A stretch of DNA of 6,965 nucleotides from Kiloniellaceae bacterium (GTDB taxonomy: Bacteria; Pseudomonadota; Alphaproteobacteria; Kiloniellales; Kiloniellaceae): NCBI GenBank assembly GCA_028280915.1, contig JANQKX010000277.1:1-6965 (forward strand). The letters run 5' to 3'. A program made the translations under genes and the position numbers. Numbering within the stretch: position 1 is the stretch's first letter; every line of letters starts with the position of its first letter. This document shows, piece by piece, positions 1-5,505 of this stretch. The notes beneath the pieces were generated by a model. It was not told where the DNA came from and did no database searches. It was given only the letters and a program-made list of their open reading frames with translations.

Positions 1-1603
1 CTTTGGCCGCCTCGCCGCGCACGCCCAGATCGCGCATGACCTCGCGGGCCGCGTTGGCCCCGGGCGCGCCCATGACCCCGCCGCCGGGATGGGCCGAGGA
101 GCCGCAGAGATAAAGGTTCTGAACCGGCGTGCGGTACTGGGCAAAACCGGGAATGGGCCGGTTGAACAGCAGCTGATCCATGGTCAACTCGCCTTGGAAG
201 ATGTTGCCTTCGGTGAGACCCACCTCGTTTTCCAGGTCCCAGGGGCTGCGCACCTCCATGTGCAAAATGAGGTCCCGGAAGTTGGGGCTGTACTCGGCGA
301 TTTGGGACACCACGGTTTCGGCAAAGGCGTCCCGGTTGGGGCCGTCCCAGCTTTCCCCGCTAGCCAGGTAGGGCGGGGCGTATTGAATGAAAGCGGTCAT
401 GTAATGCTTGCCGGGCGGCGCCATGGTGGGATCGATCAAGGTGGGGATCAAAAGATCCACGTAGGGGTCTCGGGACCAGGTGCCCCGTTTCCAATCGTCG
501 TAGGCCCGCTCCATGCGCTCCAGGCTGTCGGTGAAATGCAGGTTGATTTTCAGCGACGGGTCCCCGTCGGGCAGGGCAGGAAAATCGGGCAGGCCATCCA
601 GGGCGATGTTCAGCTTGCCCGAGGAGCCCCGGATCTTAAAGCGGCGCACCTGCCGCAAAAAATCCTCCGGCAGATGTTCGGCATCCACGCAGTTCAAAAA
701 GGTGCGCTTAACGTCCAGGTTGGAGATGACCGTGCGGCCGTAGTGTTCGTCGCCGTTTTCCAGGCAGATCCCCACGGCCCGGCCGTCCTCAACCAGCACT
801 TTGTCCACCGCCGCTTCGGTGGCGATCTGGCCGCCGGCACTCATCAGGGAGTTTGCCATGGCTTGGGTGATGGCGCCCATGCCGCCCCGGGCGAAGCCCC
901 AGGCGCCGATGGTGCCGTCCACTTCGCCCATGTAGTGGTGCAGCAGGACATAGGCCGACCCGGGGGAATAGGGTCCCAGGGCCGTCCCGATGATGCCCGA
1001 GCCCGCCAGATGGGCCTTGATCACGTCGCTTTCGAAGTACTCGTCCAGGAACTCGGCCACGCTCATGGACCAAAAGCGCAGGGTGTCGTACATCTGCGCC
1101 TCGCCCAGATCGGTGAAGGCCTTGGCCAGGTACAGCAGTTCGCGAATATCGCGGGGTTTGAAGGACGTGGGGTCGGGCGGCGCGCGCAGCAACAAGGGCT
1201 TGATGAAGCGGCATTGCCGGCGCACTTCCAGGCTATAGAGGTCATAGGCCTCCGCGTCCCGCTTGGAATGGCGCGCGAATTCCCGGCGGTGGACGTCATG
1301 GTCGGCGAAGGTCGCTAGATAGTCTCCGTTGCGCATCAAGGTAGTGCCGCCTTCATAGGGCGTCACCTGCAGGCCGTGGCGGGGCAGTTCCAGATCCCGG
1401 ATGATCTCCGGCCGCAACAGGCTGCACACGTAAGAGCAATTGGAATAGGTCCAGCCGGGATAAAGCTCCCGGCTCACCGCCGCGCCGCCGATGTAGTCGT
1501 TGCGCTCCAACACCAAGACATCCAGACCGGCGCGGGCCAGATAACAGGCGCAGGTCAGGCCGTTATGGCCCGCTCCCATGATGATGACGTCGTGGTGTTG
1601 CAT
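1..1603 (-). CDS. FAD-dependent phytoene dehydrogenase-like oxidoreductase (C-terminus cut by window edge)
   Basis: Seen: 534 codons stay open on the minus strand from an ATG at 1601-1603 to the left edge. An in-frame TAG at 1634-1636 blocks any longer start. The N-terminus has a Rossmann FAD-binding fold: residues 4-15 are HDVIIMGAGHNG, giving GxGxxG at 10-15, with the ribose-binding acid E33 and G39-G40 after it. The C-terminal flavin motif is at about 496-519, NLYLCGSSAHPGGGVMGAPG followed by ANAA. Known: this combination marks the COG1233 / PYROXD2-like family of soluble amine-oxidase-fold flavoproteins, usually a little over 500 residues, so only a short tail is missing. Members range from carotenoid desaturases to enzymes of unknown substrate. 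No carotenoid genes lie nearby, so a carotenoid role is not supported. It sits 131 bp downstream of the sugar kinase on the same strand and may share its transcript. No strong Shine-Dalgarno is visible. Family assignment is firm; substrate unknown. Confidence 0.93.
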   Translation of the reverse strand, partial: MQHHDVIIMGAGHNGLTCACYLARAGLDVLVLERNDYIGGAAVSRELYPGWTYSNCSYVCSLLRPEIIRDLELPRHGLQVTPYEGGTTLMRNGDYLATFADHDVHRREFARHSKRDAEAYDLYSLEVRRQCRFIKPLLLRAPPDPTSFKPRDIRELLYLAKAFTDLGEAQMYDTLRFWSMSVAEFLDEYFESDVIKAHLAGSGIIGTALGPYSPGSAYVLLHHYMGEVDGTIGAWGFARGGMGAITQAMANSLMSAGGQIATEAAVDKVLVEDGRAVGICLENGDEHYGRTVISNLDVKRTFLNCVDAEHLPEDFLRQVRRFKIRGSSGKLNIALDGLPDFPALPDGDPSLKINLHFTDSLERMERAYDDWKRGTWSRDPYVDLLIPTLIDPTMAPPGKHYMTAFIQYAPPYLASGESWDGPNRDAFAETVVSQIAEYSPNFRDLILHMEVRSPWDLENEVGLTEGNIFQGELTMDQLLFNRPIPGFAQYRTPVQNLYLCGSSAHPGGGVMGAPGANAAREVMRDLGVRGEAAK

Positions 1604-1734
1604 GTTGCCCGTTACTTGCTTGGGCCTTCGCCCCTATTGGCGGTCGACAATCACGCCCTGTCCAACCGCACGCATTCCCCAATTTTCCATAGTTTGACAG
1701 CGCCATGACGGCTAGCGCAAGAGCGAGCGAAGGG

Positions 1735-2628
1735 TCAAGAGGGCAAAAACCGTAAGATTTCCGTCCGCGTGGGCAGGGCGGTTTGGGCGCCGGGCCGGGT
1801 GCAGGCCAGTCCCGCCGCGGCGGAGGCGAAAGCGAGCGCGTCGCGCAGGGGCTTTTGCGCGTCCAGGGCGGCGGCCAGGCAGCCGCAAAAGGTATCTCCC
1901 GCGCCCGTGGTGTCTTGAACCTCAACCGGCTGGGCCGGCAGGGCGATCAGTCCTTGGGCGCCGGCGCAGACAAGACCGTCCCCACCCAGGGTGATCACCG
2001 TGGTGACCTGGTGCTGCTCAAAGAGATAGCGGGCCAGTTCCCCCGGCTCATCGGGGCCGCCGGCCCCGGCGATCTGGCGGGCTTCGGTCTGGTTCACCAC
2101 CAGGTAGTCGAGCTGGCTCAAAACCTCACGCGGCACCGGCGCGGCGGGCGCCACGTTCAGGATGACCCGGCTACCCCGGGCCTTGGCGCGGACGATGATC
2201 GCCCAGTTCTGCTCGGGGGGGATTTCCATCTGCAGCAGCAGGGTGCTGTCCCCGGTGAGCAGGGCGTCGGGCACCTGGTCCTGGGTGACCTCCAGATTGG
2301 CGGCGCTGCCGGCCACGATCTGGTTCTCGCCTTTGCCGTCGACGCAGATGGTGGCACAGCCGGTCCCGGCCCGGGCCTGCGCCACGCCGGTCAAATCCAC
2401 GCCGGCCGGTGCCAGCAGGGCGAGGGCGGCCGGGGCGAAGCTGTCGTCGCCCACCCGGCCGAACAGGTGGGTGCGCGCGCCCGCCTTGGCGGCGGCGCAG
2501 GCCTGATTGGCGCCCTTGCCGCCGGGGGACACCAGGTAGGTACTGGCGAGGACGGTTTCGCCGGGGCCGGGCAGCCGGTCCACCGACAGGGATATGTCCA
2601 GGTTTATCGATCCTAAAACCACAATCAT
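1735..2628 (-). CDS. rbsK: Ribokinase (PfkB-family carbohydrate kinase)
   Basis: A cytosolic kinase of 297 residues, within the normal ribokinase length of about 300. Ribokinase transfers phosphate from ATP to the 5-hydroxyl of D-ribose, feeding the pentose phosphate pathway and nucleotide synthesis. Seen: the N-terminal strand GSINLD (6-11) with the substrate-contacting Asn/Asp; the first PfkB signature PGGKGANQA (35-43); LLQMEIP (131-137); NVAPAAP (158-164); NQTEA (179-183), the N-x-x-E metal/phosphate motif; the second PfkB signature DTTGAGDTFCG (239-249), whose D245 is the catalytic base; and RPGAQTALP (278-286), typical of the monovalent-cation site. The start at 2626-2628 places the first strand correctly, and a GGGGGA about 9 nt upstream can serve as ribosome binding site. 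No ribose transporter or lacI-type regulator is in view. A related PfkB kinase with another sugar or nucleoside substrate cannot be excluded, but the motifs favour ribokinase. Confidence 0.93.
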   Translation of the reverse strand: MIVVLGSINLDISLSVDRLPGPGETVLASTYLVSPGGKGANQACAAAKAGARTHLFGRVGDDSFAPAALALLAPAGVDLTGVAQARAGTGCATICVDGKGENQIVAGSAANLEVTQDQVPDALLTGDSTLLLQMEIPPEQNWAIIVRAKARGSRVILNVAPAAPVPREVLSQLDYLVVNQTEARQIAGAGGPDEPGELARYLFEQHQVTTVITLGGDGLVCAGAQGLIALPAQPVEVQDTTGAGDTFCGCLAAALDAQKPLRDALAFASAAAGLACTRPGAQTALPTRTEILRFLPS

Positions 2629-2708
2629 GCGCCGCCGTCCCCCGTTTCACCTGATGCCCCGTGCCGCCAGCTTATCTCCGCTTGTAAAAAACTGATAGGG
2701 CCATTCGG

Positions 2709-2811
2709 AAAAGCCGATCTAACTCACAATCTTGGGCACCGCGGTTGCATCAAACGCATACCCGGCGCGGGCCGTTGTGGGGTAGGCTTGGGGCAATCGA
2801 AAAAGCCGATC
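2709..2811. repeat. 11-bp direct repeat AAAAGCCGATC in the divergent intergenic region
   Basis: AAAAGCCGATC occurs at 2709-2719 and again at 2801-2811, start to start 92 bp apart. One copy lies on each side of the sigma-54-like element. The second copy is the left arm and loop of the hairpin at 2800-2820. The copies could be binding sites for a regulator acting on the divergent kinase and MFS genes, or one could be the remnant of a duplicated hairpin arm. The identity is visible; the function is inference. Confidence 0.4.
2733..2749 (+). promoter_or_regulatory. Candidate sigma-54 (-24/-12) promoter upstream of the MFS gene
   Basis: The stretch TGGGCACCGCGGTTGCA has GG at 2735-2736 and GC at 2747-2748, separated by exactly 10 bp as RpoN requires. 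Against the consensus YTGGCACG-N4-TTGCW it matches 11 of 13 defined positions; the mismatches are G for T just before GG and C for the final G of the -24 block. Transcription would start near 2760, leaving a leader of about 90 nt before the TTG start at 2851. A sigma-54 promoter needs an enhancer-binding protein, whose gene is not in this window. The match was found by eye in GC-rich DNA, so chance remains possible. Confidence 0.45.
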
Positions 2812-2820
2812 GGGCTTTTT
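2800..2820 (+). terminator. Terminator-like hairpin in the leader of the MFS gene
   Basis: AAAAAGCC (2800-2807) and GGCTTTTT (2813-2820) are perfect inverted arms of 8 bp around a 5-nt loop GATCG. The A-run before and T-run after make it terminator-like on both strands. Only three pairs are G-C, and the T-run is itself paired, so the terminator would be weak. It ends 30 nt before the MFS start codon, inside the leader predicted from the sigma-54-like site. It could therefore attenuate that transcript, or block leftward transcription from entering the kinase side. It may also simply be an operator palindrome. Confidence 0.45.
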
Positions 2821-2850
2821 GGACAAGCCACGTCTTAAGGGAAACGGGCT

Positions 2851-4041
2851 TTGCGTGCCATTCACCTTCCGGTCTGGCTCGGCAGCGTTGGTCCGCGCCG
2901 GGCACGGACTTTTGCCATTCTGTTCGCCATGATCGCCACATGTCGGACGCTCCTCATCACCGTCGTTCCTCTCAGCGCCAACAGCTTGTTGGGCAGCGTG
3001 GAATACGTCAGCCTGTTTTACTTCGGGATCAGCCTCGCGGGCCTCGCGGCCAGCCTTTCCATGTCCCGCGTCATCCACACCTTTCAGCGCCGCTGGGTTT
3101 TTACCGGCGGCGCTTTGTGCATGGTCGCCTCGGTGTCGTTGATGGCGACCCAGACCATACCGGGCCTGATCGCGGGCATGGTCTTGCATGTGGTGGCCAT
3201 CGCCAGCATGGAAATCCCCTTCAACATCTATCTCATGGACCACATCCCCCGGGAGCAGATGGGGGCTTTCGAGCCCATGCGACTGTTTTATGCCGCCGGT
3301 CCCTGGACCGTGGGTCCCTGGCTGGGGGTCTATCTCCAAGCCGAAGTCGCGCCCTGGGTGCCTTATGCCGTGACCGCCGTGGCGGCGGGCCTGACGTTGG
3401 CCTATTTTTGGTATCTGCGCCTGGGCGACAATCCGGCCATCTCGGCGGCTAAGCGGCCACCGCCCAATCCCATCGCCAACCTGCCGCAGTTTTTCAAGCA
3501 GCCTCGTCTGCGCTTGGCCTGGTTTTTGGCCCTGGGCCGGGCCGGCTGGTGGTTCATGTTTTTCATCTACGCCCCGATCTTTTGCGTTGACGCGGGTATC
3601 GATCCGGTCATGAGCGGTGCCATTGTCTCCATCGCCTCGGGCGCGGTTTTCCTGGTGCCCCTCTGGGGCTGGCTCGCCCGGCGCATAAAAGTGCGTAAGC
3701 TGCTGATCATCGGCTACGGGATCAGCGGATTGGCGACCCTGATCATCCCCCTGGGGACCAGCGTGCCCTGGCTGGGGGCGGCGCTTTTGATCGGCGCGGC
3801 CCTGACCACCAGCACCATCGACGGGGCCGGAAACGTGCCTTTCCTGCGCGCCGTTCACCCCCTGGAGCGGGCGGAGATGACGGGCGTCTTCGCCACCTAT
3901 CGGGACAGCGCCCAGCTCCTGCCGCCGGGGGTGTTTGCCCTCTTGCTGATGGTGTTTCCCTTGCCGTCGATTTTTCTCGCCGCCGGCATCGGGATGTTAA
4001 GCCTTTCCTATTTCAGCGGATTTTTGCCCAAGCGTCTCTAG
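2851..4041 (+). CDS. Major facilitator superfamily (MFS) transporter, substrate unknown
   Basis: A 396-residue inner-membrane protein, the usual MFS length. About twelve hydrophobic segments can be picked out, near residues 20-40, 50-70, 83-101, 104-125, 145-163, 167-187, 224-245, 253-273, 283-300, 306-322, 355-370 and 372-389. A polar cytoplasmic loop at 190-222 separates the two six-helix halves. Helix 5 carries AAGPWTVGPWLG (148-159), resembling the glycine/proline-rich motif C common in drug/proton antiporters. GWLARRIKVRK (273-283) sits where the second-half motif A loop belongs, though its Asp is replaced. The start is TTG at 2851: an in-frame TAA at 2836-2838 rules out anything further upstream, and the first ATG (2929) would cut into helix 1. 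AAGGGA about 8 nt upstream is a plausible ribosome binding site. It is divergent from the kinase, so it could be an importer for the same pathway or an unrelated exporter. Substrate cannot be inferred. Confidence 0.9.
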   Translation: MRAIHLPVWLGSVGPRRARTFAILFAMIATCRTLLITVVPLSANSLLGSVEYVSLFYFGISLAGLAASLSMSRVIHTFQRRWVFTGGALCMVASVSLMATQTIPGLIAGMVLHVVAIASMEIPFNIYLMDHIPREQMGAFEPMRLFYAAGPWTVGPWLGVYLQAEVAPWVPYAVTAVAAGLTLAYFWYLRLGDNPAISAAKRPPPNPIANLPQFFKQPRLRLAWFLALGRAGWWFMFFIYAPIFCVDAGIDPVMSGAIVSIASGAVFLVPLWGWLARRIKVRKLLIIGYGISGLATLIIPLGTSVPWLGAALLIGAALTTSTIDGAGNVPFLRAVHPLERAEMTGVFATYRDSAQLLPPGVFALLLMVFPLPSIFLAAGIGMLSLSYFSGFLPKRL

Positions 4042-4056
4042 GCGATCTGAAATTGA

Positions 4057-4076
4057 TTGGACCCGTTTCGGGCCAA
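4057..4076 (+). terminator. Hairpin just downstream of the MFS gene, possible weak terminator
   Basis: TTGG-A-CCCG (4057-4065) pairs with CGGGCCAA (4069-4076) around a TTT loop: 8 base pairs with one bulged A, starting 16 nt after the MFS stop codon. No T-run follows on either strand, so it is not a classical intrinsic terminator. It could act as a 3-prime stabilising hairpin or assist Rho-dependent termination. If it does not terminate, the next gene at 4137 may be read from the MFS transcript. Confidence 0.3.
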
Positions 4077-4109
4077 ACGCTAAGCTGGGAGGAAAGGTGC
4101 GGCTGTTTG

Positions 4110-4131
4110 GGTCTCAAAGACCGATAGGGAG
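4110..4131 (+). promoter_or_regulatory. Small leader hairpin and ribosome binding site before the Cys-repeat gene
   Basis: GGTCT-CAA-AGACC (4110-4122) forms a perfect 5-bp hairpin with a 3-nt loop. It is followed directly by a Shine-Dalgarno GGGAG at 4127-4131, 5 nt before the ATG at 4137. The ribosome binding site supports 4137 as the start. The hairpin leaves the site unpaired and may be incidental. Confidence 0.35.
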
Positions 4132-4136
4132 ACGGC

Positions 4137-5441
4137 ATGTCAGTCTCAAAAGGGCCAGCTTTAATCGGAATGGCTTGGCGCGCCGCCGGGCGCTCATGTG
4201 ATGGGCCTGTGCGGATTTTTTCCGGGATTTGCCGGGGCGCCTTGATTTGTTGCCTTTTGGCACTTTTGTTGCTGCGGCCCGAGGCGAGCCTGGCGGACCC
4301 GGTCAAATCCAAGGCTGAGGTTGAGAGCTACATTGAAGGCAATATCCGCAGCTTCACTACCAAACTGGCACAATACAACGAAAAGCATAAGATTACCCGG
4401 CCCACCACCTACCGCTGGAACATTTCCTACATGGATTGGAAGGTGGACCTGCTGGAGGACGACCGGGTCTTTGTCTACATCAAATACACCGTGGGGCCAT
4501 GGAGCCCGGCCTGGGGGCGGGTGCTGTTCGAGTTGCAATGGCAGGACGAGGAACTGGAGTTCATCGGCTATCAAACCAAGGAGCAGCTGGACCGGGCCAA
4601 AAAGGGCGAGGAGTCCCTGGCGCAGAACCTTGCCACGCAAACGCGGGAACGTTGCACCCACAACTATTTCGACCCTCATCCTTGTTTGGACACCTTGAAA
4701 AACTGGCGCGAGTTTGTGCAGTTCCACGACTTTGAGTTGGACCGGGAAAGCGCCGCCATCTATCAGGCCTATCGGGAACACGATGTCGGCCGCGGCGATC
4801 GCTTGATCGCCCGGGCCCGGGGCCTTGGCGACCCGGCCGGCAAGAGCGCCTTTGGCCTGCAGGATCACGTGGCCTCCCTGAACCTGGAGCAGTACCGCGG
4901 GCGCATGGAATCCCCTTGCGGCTTTAACATCTATACCGAGCGGCCTTGCATGGAAGCGCGCCGGCTCTATCAGGATTTCCTCAAAAAGCACGGGCTCGAC
5001 GACAGTCTGGAATCCGCGGCCATGTTCTCGGCCTACGCGGAAGGGGATTTCAAGACCGCCGACACCCACTATGCCCTGGCCAAGGGCCTGCCCATTCCCG
5101 CCTACGGCTACATCCCCACCGGCGCGGCCCATGACGTGGCCAGGCTGCGCTTGCCGCCGCAGGTGGGGGATCAGGCCTGCACCTATGACCCCTATGCGGA
5201 AAAACCCTGCCTGGAAAGTGATCGGCTCTGGCAGGAGTTCGCCGCCCGCTATCAGTTGGAGGATACCCAGGAAAATGCCTCCATCTTCGCCAATTACGCC
5301 AGAGGCGAATACAAGGCGGCTGATCAGTTATTGGCTCAGGCCAAAGGCGTTACCCACGAACAGCTTTTGGAAGCCGCCGGGGTACCGAGCGGGGATCTGA
5401 TCATTGAGGTTTATCCCGGCAACCGCATTGCGGCCCAATGA
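4137..5441 (+). CDS. Exported protein of unknown function with three 58-residue Cys-x9-Cys repeats
   Basis: I do not recognise this 434-residue protein. Seen: a hydrophobic segment at 35-47 followed by PEASLADP (48-55), reading as a Sec signal peptide cleaved after A53. The n-region is unusually long, about 34 residues; M12 is an alternative start, but GGGAG 5 nt before 4137 favours the longer form. Residues 55-150 form a mixed domain rich in Trp/Tyr (YRWNISYMDW at 92-101). Then come three repeats at 173-230, 261-318 and 348-405 that align without gaps. The invariant positions within the unit are C1, P10, C11, F21, E32, A34, Y40, D49, A53, A55 and G57. After the signal peptide there are exactly six cysteines, all in these pairs. 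Inference: a periplasmic protein with three disulfide-stapled helical-hairpin units, distantly TPR/Sel1-like in rhythm. It lies 64 bp before the TolA/TonB-like gene on the same strand, suggesting a shared envelope role. Confidence 0.9.
   Translation: MSVSKGPALIGMAWRAAGRSCDGPVRIFSGICRGALICCLLALLLLRPEASLADPVKSKAEVESYIEGNIRSFTTKLAQYNEKHKITRPTTYRWNISYMDWKVDLLEDDRVFVYIKYTVGPWSPAWGRVLFELQWQDEELEFIGYQTKEQLDRAKKGEESLAQNLATQTRERCTHNYFDPHPCLDTLKNWREFVQFHDFELDRESAAIYQAYREHDVGRGDRLIARARGLGDPAGKSAFGLQDHVASLNLEQYRGRMESPCGFNIYTERPCMEARRLYQDFLKKHGLDDSLESAAMFSAYAEGDFKTADTHYALAKGLPIPAYGYIPTGAAHDVARLRLPPQVGDQACTYDPYAEKPCLESDRLWQEFAARYQLEDTQENASIFANYARGEYKAADQLLAQAKGVTHEQLLEAAGVPSGDLIIEVYPGNRIAAQ
4653..5351 (+). 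repeat. Three in-frame 174-bp coding repeats (Cys-x9-Cys units)
   Basis: The units occupy 4653-4826, 4917-5090 and 5178-5351, separated by spacers of 90 and 87 bp. Each encodes 58 residues and aligns gaplessly with the others. The cysteine blocks read CTHNYFDPHPC, CGFNIYTERPC and CTYDPYAEKPC. The ends read ARARGL, ALAKGL and AQAKGV. DNA identity between copies is low enough that the duplication is old and the protein pattern has been kept by selection. Confidence 0.85.
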
Positions 5442-5460
5442 GGGTTGCCTGGGTAGAGAC

Positions 5461-5505
5461 GAAAACACCGTTGTTGGAGAAAAGGGAGCGGATAAAGAAA
5501 ACACC
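5461..5505 (+). repeat. Direct repeat GAAAACACC before the TolA/TonB-like start
   Basis: GAAAACACC occurs at 5461-5469 and 5497-5505, exactly 36 bp apart. The second copy abuts the ATG at 5506. The following bases also partly match (GTTGTTGG versus ATGTTCGG). No well-spaced Shine-Dalgarno precedes the ATG: the best candidate, GGAG at 5485-5488, is 17 nt away. The repeat may therefore be a remnant of a small duplication that moved the start, or a translational control element. Confidence 0.4.

Noticed and set aside
89..1318. A 409-codon open frame on the plus strand
   Set aside because: It is antisense to the oxidoreductase, whose minus-strand frame shows clear FAD-binding motifs at both ends. 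The plus-strand translation has a Gly/His/Gln-rich composition and no recognisable fold.
1622..1633. Short hairpin GGGC-CTTC-GCCC between the kinase and the oxidoreductase
   Set aside because: There are only four pairs and no T-run, so it is too short to call a terminator or regulator in GC-rich DNA.
1693..1698. TTGACA-like -35 hexamer on the plus strand in the kinase-oxidoreductase gap
   Set aside because: No -10 hexamer lies at suitable spacing, and no plus-strand gene starts downstream for more than 1 kb.
1783..2616. A 277-codon open frame on the plus strand
   Set aside because: It lies entirely opposite the ribokinase, which has both PfkB signatures. The translation is low-complexity Gly/Ala/Gln-rich, typical of an antisense frame in GC-rich DNA.
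2719..3858. A 379-codon open frame on the minus strand
   Set aside because: It is antisense to the MFS gene. The translation is a highly polar Gly/His/Asp/Arg string with no domain, while the plus strand shows twelve membrane segments.
4194..5132. A 312-codon open frame on the minus strand
   Set aside because: It overlaps the Cys-repeat gene, whose gapless three-fold repeat exists only in the plus frame and shows that frame is under protein-level selection.
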